DNA from: Norana najaformis
Lineage: Eukaryota; Annelida; Clitellata; Crassiclitellata; Hormogastridae
DNA: 64,000 nt
Assembly (NCBI GenBank): GCA_964023275.1
Contig: OZ029917.1
Location: 27,098,505 to 27,162,504, forward strand
Direction: 5' to 3'
In this document: piece after piece, positions 34,381-46,915 of the stretch
Position numbering within the stretch: position 1 is the first letter of the stretch
How the letters are laid out: every line of letters begins with the position of its first letter
Notes under the pieces: generated by a model
The model's input: the letters and a program-made list of their open reading frames with translations, nothing else
Databases searched by the model: none
Told to the model about the DNA's origin: nothing
Position numbers and translations under genes: made by a program

Positions 34381-34635
34381 CATTGACACACCTAGCGTAT
34401 ATGATCAAGCAATGCGTGACATCGGCTGATTTTCTTTGAAACACATGGAGTATGTAAACTTTGTGTGATAGTAGTTTAATGTTAAGCTGAGAAACAGTGC
34501 ATGGTTGTATGGGTTGATTGGCATTGAAGCTGTTGAAGTGAGCACAGGGCAACACGCAACAGATGTGACAGTGTTTTTGTGTTGATACCCGGTGCAGTCG
34601 AAGATCAACCTGCGTCAAAGATAGAGCTCTGTGAT

Positions 34636-34732
34636 GTTTCCTGGATAACTTATTAAAAATGTATTGTAAATAAAATTATATAGATTTCCTGGATAACTTA
34701 TTAAAATGTATTGTAAATAAAATTATATAGCT
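34636..34732. repeat. Tandem duplication of a 49-base unit
   Basis: The block TTTCCTGGATAACTTATTAA, followed by AATGTATTGTAAATAAAATT, occurs twice back to back, differing by one A. The duplicated part contains AATAAA twice. Confidence 0.9.
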
Positions 34733-37103
34733 ACAAAGAAAACGAATCTTGTGTTTACGTTACAACTCCATCAGGCTTACACGTGATATGTAAGGAAAAG
34801 TGGGCAAACACACTATCTCTAATTCATACTATCGCTTATATAGATTCATTTTGCTGCTGTCGACAGACCTTGTTCACTGCTTCCAGATCACGTATCTTAT
34901 ACTGCTTATAAGAACTCCTTATAAGAACACGGGAAACGCAAGTACCTAACACGGCCAAACGGATATTTCTTCAGATATGCTGAAGGTGTTTCTTGATCTG
35001 CCTTGATGCTTGCTTGCTAGCTATGGGCAAAGGAAAGTTGTTCAAGAGGGAAAGCGTCGTGGGATTACAAATGGCCTTCTTAATAATAGGAATATATAAC
35101 GGAAACAAAATGCTCATACCATGTAAAATTCAATATATTGTGGTATGTTTGTATTGCTGTATGCATTGGCAAACAGTCGCAATTTCTATTCAAAATATCT
35201 AGTTAACAAAACTGGAGAAATAACATGAAATTCTGTAGGAAACATTTTGAAGCTTTGTTCCCGCAACGACGCCGCATCATCGATCAAACTCCCCAGCTGC
35301 CAAATAAATTGCACTTCCGCGTCACCAACGATATCGTCTTTTCTTTATCCTCCTCGTCGTCCTATTATTCTGTTTCTTCGTACTCCTCCCTTGTTATCCA
35401 CCACTTTTTTCGTTTCTTTGTCGTTATTCTTTTCTTAGCCAACCTGGGTTTTTCTTGTCCTTCCTGTTACCCTACTCTTTAAACCTCTCCTTAATCCATT
35501 TCACTTTCTTTGAATACTTGTATAATTAGTTCTCCAACATCCTTCTCTCGTCTCTTTTTCCCTGTGAAACTTGGTCTACTGCGCTCTTTCCTTTTCTTCC
35601 TCCGATTCTACTTTCTCATCTCCGTCCTGTCTTGCTCTGTCAGAGTGCAGTTGCCCAATTATGAGTCGGTAAGACAAATGGAATTTTATCTGACTTCGTA
35701 TTCGTTTCTCAGTCTAATGCTGTATAATCGTCGAGTAATAACTCTTTCAAATAACCACATTCAGCGACCTTTTAAAATTTACTCTCACTAGGATCGATAG
35801 AACTCAGATTCACCATTAGGCTCATTTCATCGACGCAGAGGAATGTTCGTTGTTGCTTTATATTAATTGCTAATGTTATTATTTATTTATACCGGTGTTA
35901 TGTTTCTTGGTAGTGGTCACCTAACTCTCCAGTAGGGAACTTCCCTCTTATTATACCCTCTGTGGTTAATCACCTATCACTCCCTCTGTATTATTATGGT
36001 GGGGTTATGTTACCTGGATGTGGACACTTAACTCTGAAGTATGGAACCTCCCCCTGCTGATGTCAGCGAAAGTAAATTTGGTTGTTTCTGCCACAACACA
36101 AAAAAATATTTTTTATTCCTGCCAAAATTTGAGTAGTAAAAGTATATTTGTTAATTTCCGCCACATCAAAAGTTTTTGTTTAGCTGGTACCTTTACACTC
36201 GCTTCGTTTTGCTACAGCAAAATGTTGCGTTGAGCAACTACTTTAGAGCATTGGATTGCAGTTGCAAGGCATTAGAAAAGAGCAATTGCTCCGCTCTCTC
36301 GAAGCGCCCAAAATAATTAGACGTGGCTATATATATGTCACCAGTCGATTTCTGCTTTGCTTTATTGAGTTTTGAAGAAAAGGTAATTTTCATGACGACT
36401 GTACGTTTCGAAAAGTAGTGTCTCGCAAACAGCAGACGCGTTGGCCTGAATGGGCATAGACTGAAATTTTGTCTATTAAAATGCACAGGATGGGCGATGA
36501 GGAACGTTTGCAAATAACAAGTGCATGATAGTCATGAAGCTAGCGTTGCTTCTTTTAGCAAACTGTTATAATTGGCTGCATGCCACAGTTGAAATATGGT
36601 GACAACAGTGTGCAAAATGTTCTCAGTATTATTGTACTGTGAATCCATTCGTTTCCGATGACTGTTATAGTCCATCTTCTTTCATAGCATTCTTGAGCTG
36701 TGAAGCTCAGATGTGAAGGAGTTTTGCACGAAAAGTTTCCTCAAAGCGATATTAGGGCCACGTATGTGATGGGAAAATATACGTGGACATATAATACATT
36801 TGTTTATGTATTTGTATGTGTAAGGCGTTATCTTGAAAACGTTACATCCGGAAAAGATACTTCAGCGTAAGCTGCAAATACCTGACAGTCCTTGAAATAT
36901 CAACCTAATAGACAGAGACAGAGAGAGACAGAGAGAGGAGGGGAAGGCAGAGAGGGGGAGAAAGGGAAGTGCGGGGTGGATGACTTAGATGTAAGGTGAA
37001 ATGGCGGGAGGGACGGAGGGACGGAAGGAGGGGGACGGACGGAAGAGAGACTGTAGTTATTTTCAAAGTCGATTTATCATCAGGGGATCCGGTCCTCGGT
37101 CTC

Positions 37104-37137
<34 letters not shown>

Positions 37138-37161
37138 TCTATCTCTTTCTCTTGCTCTCTC

Positions 37162-37196
<35 letters not shown>

Positions 37197-37989
37197 TCTC
37201 TATCTATCTCTCGTTCTCTGTTTCTCTGTTCTCTAGCTGTCTGTCACCGGTTGTATCTCTGCATCAGCAGTCTGTCATAATAAGATCGGTTTAGAGTAGC
37301 AGATGTAGTCGTGTATCTATTCGAGGTCCAAATGTTCCTCCTAAAAGGCGGCTGATTTGTCGACCAAATTCACGTCTTCTTCTCGACACACAACATCTGC
37401 CGTCATTTCCTTAAAATCGCCGACTGCCGAATTTTTGCCGCCGCCGCAGCCGACTTGATCTCGGTCATTGTCAGGGCAAGTGCAACTGCTACAAGAAATA
37501 AGAGATGGGGACTGAGAGAGAATAGGACAGACAGATCCGCTCAGAGATACAGGCAAGGAAGAAACAGGAAAGACACAGACAACAAACTTAGGAATAAAAA
37601 GATGCGCATACAAAACGCTACAGACGCAAAAGACAGGCATACAGACAGACAGACATACAGACAGACAGACATACAGACAAACAAACTGACAGGAGACTGA
37701 CGACTTCATACATAAATACATCCATGCTCATATGCATACATGTAAACAACATACATATATACATAAATACATATTTCATATATTTATATATACATACATA
37801 TATAGAAATACAAATTTCATATATGCATACATACATATATGATATTTTATTCATACATATATACATGACAAATCAGTGCTGATGAGAAAGATTTTAAATG
37901 GTTAGAGATGTTGAGCTCAGATCGTTTCTCTTCAAAGAGAAAAACGTCAGAAACCCGTTCTCGCTCGAGCTGAATCCAATCTTCCTCCA
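34733..37989. other. Intergenic with several simple repeats
   Basis: No gene is supported. Present are a diverged 108-base tandem pair (GTTATGTT.C.TGG.(A)GTGG starting at about 35897 and 36004), a GGGAGGGAC purine tract (36930-37050), a (TC)n tract (37100-37200), an (ACAG)n tract (37638-37684) and interrupted (CATA)n (37730-37865). Open frames over these tracts are composition artefacts. Confidence 0.5.
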
Positions 37990-38660
37990 TCAGGAAGTTG
38001 ATGATGAGTTGCTTCCGTCGTTCTTGTTGCGGCTCTGCAATGCGTCATTTCTCGAGGACGTCTTCTAGAGGGTCAAATGCCAGTCATCATACAGCCGTCT
38101 CTCAGGAAACCAGCTATGGACCACAAAGAACCAACAGCCATCGTTCATCTCGAAGATTGTCAAGAAAACTGTGGCTCAGTAGACGTTCATAGCTAACTAG
38201 ACTACTGCAATGCAGTTCTTGCAGGCCTTCCGAAGTGTCTATTTCGTCAGCTTCAATCTGTCCTGAACTGTGCTGCCCGGATCGTGGCCAACTTTGCCAA
38301 AATTTCGCATATCTCGAATTATATGTAAGAGACAATCCATTGGCTCCCGGTTGAGCAGAGAATTAAATTCAAGGTTTTTGCTCATAGGGCCTCGATAGTT
38401 GGCTCGGCCCAGAATACAGCAGAGAGCTTCTTACTTCTGCATCGAGCACCCGGGTCGGCAAACTATGCGTACTCCGGGCTCGTGGAGATCTGATAGTGTC
38501 TCGCTACCGTACGACGACTTCGGCTCACCGAGCTTTCTCGTATATTGGACCGTCCTTCTGGAACAATCTACCTCAGAGAAGTCGAACTCTTCCTCACCAA
38601 ACAGCTCAAAAACATTCTCGGTTTATCTTAAGACGCATATTTTTAGACCTTTGAGATAGT
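37990..38660 (+). mobile_element. LINE fragment, reverse transcriptase C-terminal half
   Basis: The plus strand shows LDYCNAVLAGLPKCLFRQLQ followed by SVLNCAARIVANF (about 38196-38295), then HWLPVEQRIKFKVFAHRA (about 38340-38390), then a YLATVRRLRLTE-like stretch and an ending with RPSGTIYLREVELF...KQLK..L. This is the standard C-terminal series of many invertebrate LINEs (DYCN..L.GLP......LQ...N.AAR......HWLP...RI.FK......). A stop at 38324 and frameshifts interrupt it. Confidence 0.85.
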
Positions 38661-39300
38661 CATGTTGCATGTTGCAGCGCCTTTGTGATTTTTTCGCATG
38701 TCCGCATGACCTTGATATTTTGAAACTTGATCAGATAAACAAATTACAGATTGATGAATTTATATATAGGTTTGCACATAACTTACTTCCTTCTGCCTTC
38801 TCTGGTTATTTTTCATCCAACTTTGAGTACCACACTTTTAATACCAGATCAAAGGATAATTATCATACAAGTTATGCCCGTACAAACACTCGTCTATTTT
38901 CTATTAAATGCGCTGGTCCTTCTTTATGGAGCAATTTATCTCATCTATTATCTATTCCACCCAATATAAAATTATTTAAACATTATACACGCGCGTATTT
39001 GAACGAACTCAATAAGTGAATTCTTGTGAATTAATTCACACGAATAGTTAAGTTTTTTGGTTCTTGTTACAAAGGTTCTGTTTGCTCAAATCTAGTTGGA
39101 CTATAGGCCTGTTAAGTTGATTATTTGTCATTTCAAATAGCATCCATGTGACGTAGGTATCCCTAATAAGCGGAACATGGTTCTTTCTGGGATTGCCTGT
39201 TGCATCCCACATGAATTTTTTTAAAATATAATATGTTATATGCTGTTGTCTTTTTTGTGGAGCAATAAAATGAAATGAAATGAAAATGAAATGAAATACC
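38661..39300 (+). mobile_element. LINE C-terminus and 3' tail of a different family
   Basis: The open frame to 39019 reads DQINKLQIDEFIYRFAHNLL, then HTFNTRSKDNYH and LFSIKCAGPSLWSNLSHLLS. This matches the terminal block seen in many aquatic-animal LINEs (Q...L.I..F.Y......LP..F...F......H.YNTR......Y.......F.I...GP..WN.LP). After the stop, an untranslated tail with GGGATTGCCTGTTGCATCCC ends in AATAAAATGAAATGAAATGA. The C-terminal block is intact, so this copy is younger than the neighbouring fragment. Confidence 0.8.
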
Positions 39301-40556
<1,256 letters not shown>

Positions 40557-41033
40557 AGTAGGTTGCAGCTGAAGCCCTCGCTGCTGCAGCTGCGTGTAGA
40601 ACTGTTATTAAACCCAGACATAGGCCTATCAAAACTGTTTATTAGCAACAGATCACTTTCACAGCAGTGGCTATGCACTTCTTATGGCCCTATATTATAT
40701 ACAGGCCTGTTGCTGGGAAACTCAAATTAATCCGATTTTTTTCACCTTCATAAAGCTCTTACTGATGATATATATCTTACAGTCTGTGACATCAGCATGC
40801 AAAAACCTTAAGTAGGCTATATATATTTAAATAGAACATTTAAACTCTACAACATATCATAGGTCGTATTAAGATAAAGGATCTGCCAAAAAGGAAAAGG
40901 TGTTATGATTTTACTCTTACGTCACTTCTCCAGACTCTTGTATGCTCCCGTAACGTCAATATAAATATATATATATATCAATAAAATATCAATATAATAA
41001 CATTATATATTGTATGCTCTTGTAACATCAATA

Positions 41034-41038
<5 letters not shown>

Positions 41039-41113
<75 letters not shown>
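41039..41113. repeat. (GT)n microsatellite
   Basis: About 37 uninterrupted GT units. Confidence 0.95.
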
Positions 41114-41115
<2 letters not shown>

Positions 41116-42679
41116 CATGCTATTTGAGAATTACTATTATGACTATGACTAGCCTACTAGAAGGCAAACAAGCAGTATCTTTATCTTTATATGACAAATT
41201 TTGCAATGTATTAGCTCTTTCAGTTATAAATTAATATAGTTAATGTCTATTTAGCACATATATTCACACCTAACAATAAGTCACAAAGTCAGTTCATTTA
41301 CATTCAATCCTGTTTGGCCTATGTCCTGTTATTAGCCTTACACAAGGCCACATCAGAGTACTTAAATAATTCTATGTCTATACTGGAGTACCTCTCACGT
41401 GGGCATGTACGATTCATTCCATTCCCAAACCCCTGAACAGTTCGTTGTCGAACAGTAGGACAGTCTTTAGCTGTTGGCGTTCCAAGTCAAGGAATTTATT
41501 TCTCTTGACCTCTGTTCAATCACAGGTTGAAGCTGACTCTTTATGAACGATCGGATTTTCCAGCCCTTTGCTTCATCAAGAGTTCTTCACTTCTTCGCTG
41601 GACAAACAGAATCAGACGACGATTAAAGAAATGGATTCTCTCTGAATTAGAATGTCAGTCCTCGAAAGTCAACATTCACTTCCGACTATTACCTCGAAAT
41701 TTCTCTTGCTTTGACTGAGCTTAACTCTCATCGCACGATCACACGACACAATCGCAGTGATTAAGAGTCCAATAACGACATATATCGTTTTTTCATCTCG
41801 ATCGAACTATCGTTCTCTCGCAGTTCTTTCTAGTTTCGATCTGGAGTTCACGGATTAACTTTCGCGAGGCGTCTTAAACCTCCGCCGACGAACTCCGTTC
41901 AAGTGAAGTAACTGCGTTTACGCTTTGCCGCGCGTCACAAAAATCGTCTGCTTCAGACCAAACGACAACGACCCAACCGCTGATTTACATTTCTTCAGCT
42001 CGTTTCCAGTTTTCCATGCTGTTTCAGTGGACAGTTTCCCCAACGCCTAATATTAGTAATTTTACGCCTATGATACTGGCATAGGCCTATACATAGAAGC
42101 TGGATATTACAATGCAATTATACATAGCCTATACTAACCTCTCACCTAGCATCATATAGGCTTTATAAACAAACAAGTTACCACATCTAAAGTAGATAAA
42201 TGCGAATATAAGGAGAATAGCTATTTCGTGCTGCCGCCTAATGAAATTTTGATGCATCTGGTATGAATAGCTCTATACGGCTGAAGAAATGTTTTGGACG
42301 TCAAAGATCTAATGCTTCTCTAAAGACAGCAGACAATGATGAAAAATTCAGTGTCCAACTATACACTTGCCTACTCTTCTTGCCTGCAATATGTTTCTTC
42401 TTCCTTCAGTTTCTCGTCCTCTGCTTCCTCTGCTCCTGCTCCTGCTCCTCCTCCTGCTCCTCCTCCTCTTCTTCTTTTGCTGCATCTCAGTCGTTTCTCT
42501 GCATCCTAACCCCAACATTGACATGAGAACGAAGGCGTTTTATAAACGCCTATGTAAGGTCTACATATATATAATGTATTCAGTATGCATGCATGCATGC
42601 ATACGTATACATTCACACATGCAATGAAGGCAGAGAGGCAGAGGAAAGAAAACAGGTCGCAAAGATAGAGAGAAAAAAG
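41114..42679. other. Region upstream of the GPCR gene
   Basis: No coding region recognised. A CTCCTG/CTC-rich pyrimidine tract lies at 42425-42480. Exons of the GPCR 5' untranslated region could be here: the base composition rises in G+C at 41860-41960, which could mark a promoter, but I see no TATA or initiator that decides it. Confidence 0.35.
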
Positions 42680-42856
42680 ATTATTATTCTTTATGCATTT
42701 ATTAAGCACAACTATACGACGAATAAACATCAATCGGTGGTGCTGAGCAATTATGAGTGAATGACTTGCTCAATGTTCCTACACAGTAACCTCTCTGGGG
42801 CTCGAACCCGCGTTACGGGCCGAGCGCTCTAAACAATCGGCTACCATGTCCCGCAA
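42680..42856 (-). mobile_element. SINE family 1 copy just upstream of the GPCR start codon
   Basis: On the minus strand the head has an A-box-like TAGCCGATTGTTTAGAGCG and a perfect B box GGTTCGAGCCC (plus-strand complement at 42798-42808). It is followed by the family body (complement of GACTTGCTCAATGTTCC) and an AATAAATGCATAAAGAATAATAA tail. It ends about 43 bases before the GPCR ATG, antisense to the gene. It is therefore in the 5' untranslated region or in an intron just before it. Confidence 0.85.
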
Positions 42857-42898
42857 AGGTTAAACGAATGCGGTTGTGTTTTCAAGGTCTTCTTTAAG

Positions 42899-44185
42899 AT
42901 GGTGGATAACGACGTTGACACTAAGTTATTTGATCTCGACCCGGATGAGGCTCGAACAACGCAGGAACCTCGGGAGCATCCTCTGTGGATGGAGAACGGA
43001 GACGAAGACTGGGACCATCGACTATCGGAGGTCTCCTACCACCAGCTCCAGCAGATGGAGCAGGCGATCGTAAAGAACTGGACTGGCGGTCGAGAGGATT
43101 GGCGATTCGACCTCGTCAACATTCCGGCCGTTCGCTGTATCATCATCTTCATCTACATCGTCATCATCGTTGTCGGCTTCATCAGCAACGGCATCGTCAT
43201 CGTCGTTGCGGCCAAGATGCGCAAGACGCAGACGGTGACGAACCTCCTGGTCGTCAACCTGGCTGTGTCTGACCTTGGCCTGTGCTTATTCAGCCTCCCG
43301 ATCCAGCTGCACTACCAGCTGACCGATCGATGGGTGTTTGGAGAGGGGCTTTGTAAGGTCGTCTTTTCGGCCTTCGCTCTGCCGATGTACCTGTCGACCG
43401 TGACAATCCTCCTGATAGCCATCGATCGCTACTGGCTCATCATCTACCCCTTCAAAGACCGACTGTCCGTAAGGACGGCGCTCTTCCTCGTCACCATCAA
43501 TGTCATCGGAACAGTCGTCATGTCCATCCCAGTGACGTACTTCACGTCGCTTTACGTCATCGACGACACTGATCTTGACGTTCATAAGAACCTGTGCATC
43601 GAGAGCTGGCCGAATCCCACGGAGCGCCTGGTCTACAGCATCCTGACGTTTCTCTTTCAGTTCTGCTTTCCTCTTCTCCTCACCACTCTCCTCTACTTTC
43701 GCATCTACACGCGGCTGAGGCGGCGACCTCTGGCGCTGAATCGCACGACTTCTCACCCGTCGACCAGAACAAGCAAGACGAACAAGATCCTCGTTGCGAT
43801 CGTCGCCAACTTCATCGCCTGCTGGCTGCCGTGGAATCTCTTCAGCCTCGTCACCGAAATCGACCACTCGACCGTCAAAGGGCCGCACTTTAAGCTTGTC
43901 GACCTGTCGCTGAAGGGCTTTGCGATGGGCTCTGCCTGCGTCAATCCGCTGCTCTACTGCTGGCTCAACGACAACCTAAGGAAGGACCTGAGCGCCATTG
44001 CCATCAGACTCAAGGTATACGCTTCAAGGGAAGCCAAGCAGAATGCCGAAGCCCTGCCTCGCTTTGAATTTCAGCCTCCTTCTCGAGACGTCGAACCCGG
44101 AAGTTACGTAGTCGTCGACAATTTTCGAACGGCCTCTTTGCTCATGGAAAGGTCATCGAGTGCTCCACCTCACAGCACCACGTGA
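42899..44185 (+). CDS. Rhodopsin-class GPCR, NPY/NPF/PrRP-receptor-like
   Basis: A complete 428-residue, intron-free receptor, expected at the plasma membrane and coupled to G proteins, probably binding an RFamide/RYamide-type peptide (inference from family). The acidic N-terminus has one glycosylation site (NWT, residues 60-62). The seven membrane segments lie near residues 80-104, 114-137, 152-184, 192-220, 244-270, 297-319 and 336-357. Hallmarks: SNG in segment 1 (N97), LAVSD in segment 2 (D125), Cys152 and Cys233 for the extracellular disulfide, AIDRYW (DRY 176-178), P258 in segment 5, FIACWLP (305-311) and NPLLY (349-353). RWVFGEGLCK and NPLLYCWLNDN are typical of the NPY/NPF group. Segment 4 lacks the nearly invariant Trp (INVIGTVVMSIP). 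The tail has no palmitoylation cysteine directly after segment 7 and ends in a Ser-rich stretch. The start is the first ATG of the frame; TTTTCAAG just upstream is acceptor-like. The G+C is clearly above that of its surroundings. Confidence 0.92.
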   Translation: MVDNDVDTKLFDLDPDEARTTQEPREHPLWMENGDEDWDHRLSEVSYHQLQQMEQAIVKNWTGGREDWRFDLVNIPAVRCIIIFIYIVIIVVGFISNGIVIVVAAKMRKTQTVTNLLVVNLAVSDLGLCLFSLPIQLHYQLTDRWVFGEGLCKVVFSAFALPMYLSTVTILLIAIDRYWLIIYPFKDRLSVRTALFLVTINVIGTVVMSIPVTYFTSLYVIDDTDLDVHKNLCIESWPNPTERLVYSILTFLFQFCFPLLLTTLLYFRIYTRLRRRPLALNRTTSHPSTRTSKTNKILVAIVANFIACWLPWNLFSLVTEIDHSTVKGPHFKLVDLSLKGFAMGSACVNPLLYCWLNDNLRKDLSAIAIRLKVYASREAKQNAEALPRFEFQPPSRDVEPGSYVVVDNFRTASLLMERSSSAPPHSTT

Positions 44186-44518
44186 CTTGAAGAAAATTAT
44201 TTCGTCACAGCATCTCTCTATAGTAACTAAAAAAATCAACTTCAGATTATAAGATTAAGATTAAAGTCTATCAATCGAACTCATCATCAAGATTTTTCAA
44301 CGGATGTAATTCTGCCGATGAATTCTTCGAGATGGATGGACGGACAGACGTATGGATGGATGGACGGGTCAGGGTTGAATGAACGAATGACGGATGACGA
44401 GTTGTGCACGTTTTTCGTTAACCATGCATGTGCAGTGTAGTCATATAACCATGTTAAGCATTGACTGACGCCACACAAGTTGTCAAGAAAGGAAAGCAAC
44501 GAAACGAGGGTCAGAGGG

Positions 44519-44524
44519 AATAAA
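44519..44524 (+). terminator. Candidate polyadenylation signal of the GPCR gene
   Basis: The first AATAAA after the stop codon on the plus strand, about 335 bases downstream. No downstream GT-rich element was clear; another AATAAA lies near 44922. Confidence 0.3.
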
Positions 44525-44604
44525 GGAAGAGAAAAGAAGCAGGTGAATGGGTGTGACGCATGGGGCGGATTAAAAAGGAAATGGAAAAATATACACGTTT
44601 TCCT

Positions 44605-44860
44605 GCAGCGACCGTATGACCTTGATCCTGCTCTTTTTTCAATGAATCATCAGGTAAGATCCGTAACCACCGCTGCCATTTGAATGGGCGAAACGCCATT
44701 TAAGGTCTCCATGTACGGACTTTGCTAGCCCGAGATTCAAATCTCTGAAATAACCCACGATCGGGACGGTATGCGAACCGGCATCCTCACGCTCACGTTC
44801 AGAGGCGCCTTGACGTACGCGTTAACCAATGCTACTAATCAGGCCATAGTCTTGACCTTG
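44605..44860 (-). mobile_element. SINE family 2, copy F
   Basis: Minus-strand copy: the plus strand shows the complements of the family blocks in reverse order. These are GCGACCGTATGACCTTGA, a TTTTCAATGAATCATCAGGT segment, CATTTGAATGGGCG, the ACGGACTTTGCTAGCCCGAG segment, and a GCGAACCGGCATCCTCACGC segment covering the B-box area (GGTTCGC). It ends at the A-box side near 44850. It lies about 420 bases past the GPCR stop. Confidence 0.8.
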
Positions 44861-44971
44861 ACCTAGTAATGTACTATGCTTGAGGAACTGCAATTAGGTA
44901 TGGAGCCATATAAGAAAATGCAAATAAAACATAAGGAAACTAACAGATAGTAAGGTCTTGTAGAAATGCTT

Positions 44972-45028
44972 TGAATGAATGAATGAATGAATGAATGAAC
45001 AAATGAACGAATAAATGAATGAATGAAT
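44972..45028. repeat. (GAAT)n microsatellite
   Basis: Interrupted TGAA/GAAT tetranucleotides, about 14 units. The complementary (ATTC)n tract lies 550 bases to the right. Confidence 0.9.
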
Positions 45029-45574
45029 GGAGAAAAGTATTCGCTGATCGTGGAGTGTAGCTTAAAGTTAACATTCCTCCATCTTAATACCAACATTGAT
45101 TGACAGGTAGTCACTGTGGCCTAATCTACGATCAGACACATCAGACACCCTGACTATAATTATGGATGATTTAATACCAGAGAAATTGTATCAATCGTAA
45201 ACCTCAGCACTTCCAAATGTGAACCGCCTTCCACGGTCTCTTCTGGATCTTTCTCTCTTTAGAGTTTCCCCGAACCTTAAGTAACATAATATCCCCGATA
45301 CTTATATACATGTAGCTATGCAACACTTAATGTGGGCAAAGTCATTTGGGAACATGCTTTCAGTTCGGCGTCGCCCATGATTTGTAACAACATTCCTTTC
45401 TCAATCAGATCCGCTCCATTGATCTCATGCTTCAAGCGGCAACTTAAGACCTTTTATTTTGCTAACTTACCTATCACCTAGTTTTCCCTCCTTTGCTACT
45501 GGCTCTCTTCCTCTGAGCGACTGACCGTGCCTCTGATTCAAATTATTTTTATGCGTGGCACGTTAGTCTCTTAG
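45029..45574. other. Intergenic, no supported feature
   Basis: A short piece at 45405-45470 (TCCGCTCC...TGATCTCATGCTTCAAGCGG) could be LINE-derived, but too little is left to support it. Confidence 0.35.
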
Positions 45575-45673
45575 CATTCATTCATTCATTCATTCATTCA
45601 CTCGTTCATTCATTCATTCGTTCGTTCATTCATTCGTTCGTTCATTCATTCATTCATTCATTCATTCATTCAT
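45575..45673. repeat. (ATTC)n microsatellite
   Basis: About 24 ATTC units with GTTC interruptions; together with 44972-45028 it forms an inverted pair. Confidence 0.9.
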
Positions 45674-45897
45674 ACTTAAATTAGTACTTCGACTTCCGAC
45701 GACGCAACGGATAACCTTAAAAACGGCTAATCCTTTAGGAGCTTCATCGAGTGATAGCATCTTCATCTGCGCTGACTCCTACTGTTACTAAGCGATCGTC
45801 GATTGATACTTAAAGTGGCGCTATAGAAGTTTTCAAGGCAGGGAAGGTTAGCATACAAATCAACGATGAAGATCGTTTACAGTATAATACATTCACT

Positions 45898-46140
45898 GGC
45901 CTATAGTTAGCTACATCGGTAAACGCGTATGTCAAGGAGCCTCTGTGCGTGAGGATCCCCGGTTCGCAACTCGATCGTGGCTTATTTCAAAGATTTAAAT
46001 CTCGGGCTAGCATGGTTCGAGCACGGGGACCTTATATAGCGTGGCGCCCATTTAAAAATGGGCAGCAATGGTGAAGGACTCACCCGATTAATTCATTGAA
46101 AAATGAGCAGGGTCGAGGCCATATGGTCGCTATGAAAAAA
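45898..46140 (+). mobile_element. SINE family 2, copy B (well preserved)
   Basis: It begins GTTAGCTACATCGGTAAACG (A-box side), then GGATCCCCGGTTCGCAACTC (B-box GGTTCGC). It continues through AAATCTCGGGCTAGCATGG, GGACCTTATATAGCGTGGCG, GGGCAGCAATGGTGAAGGAC and AAAATGAGCAGGGTCGAGG, and ends CATATGGTCGCTAT plus an A-rich tail. Spacing of the two boxes fits an RNA polymerase III promoter derived from a tRNA, here more decayed than in family 1. Confidence 0.85.
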
Positions 46141-46789
46141 TCTGTACATTTACATTTATATATATATATATATATTCGTTTATTCATCAAAATATTCTGG
46201 GTGACATACCGCACCAGAATTTACAAGAAATTTATAATATAACAGTAACAAAAGAAACGACAATAAACATAAGAAAAACATTTACACGCAAACTTGTACA
46301 TGCATTCAGAGTTCAGAACAGAACGTGGAGGGGCCGCGTCAACGTAACAACAAATTAGACCTCGGAGAATATAATATGTTGCCTGGCTCTGTTCAATACC
46401 CGTCCGGTCATCGGCTGAAGCTGTGCAGCTGGGACTACAGCTGCTCAACAACAAGACATCGCTGGCGTGCATACATTTCGATGGACATGTAGGCGTGTCC
46501 TACATGGGTTGCATGACAAGCAAAACGAATTGCCACTCGGCCAACATAATCAAGCTAAGTGACGAAGAATTTCTGATTTGACGTCCCTTCAGCTGATCAA
46601 TAAACCTTCGTGGATGGCATGCACATGCCAGAATTATGTGCAATTAGGCCTTGCATATATAGGCCTATGTGTGGGCTATATATATAGGGGCTACTGGTTT
46701 GTAAGCATACTATATCCATAACATTTCATAAAGATAGAAGGCCTATAGATTATAGCAGGCCAACAAGCGAACGGTGGCTAACCACGGTA

Positions 46790-46915
46790 GCCCAGGTCGA
46801 TCTTGCTTAAATGAAATCTTCAACCTAAACGCGCCCATTCAAAAGGGCGGCGGCGATCAATTCATCGCATAATGAGCAAAGACGACGCTATACGGTCGCT
46901 GTATAAAACCGTGTA
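46790..46915 (+). mobile_element. SINE family 2, copy E (partial)
   Basis: The 3' part is recognisable: CGCGCCCATTCAAAAGGGCG, then GGCGATCAATTCATCGCATA, AATGAGCAAAGACG and TATACGGTCGCTGTATAAAA. The head is worn. Confidence 0.65.

Noticed and set aside
36238-36513. 91-codon minus-strand frame as a gene
   Set aside because: No recognisable motif; basic and low in information; no supporting context.
43286-43888. 200-codon open frame antisense to the receptor gene
   Set aside because: A shadow of the GC-rich receptor coding sequence; composition dominated by Asp, Arg, Glu and Val as expected from reverse-complemented codons, and the sense frame has all receptor hallmarks.
44972-45673. Inverted terminal repeats of a transposon formed by (GAAT)n and (ATTC)n
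   Set aside because: Both are simple microsatellites; no transposon-like ends or target duplication next to them.
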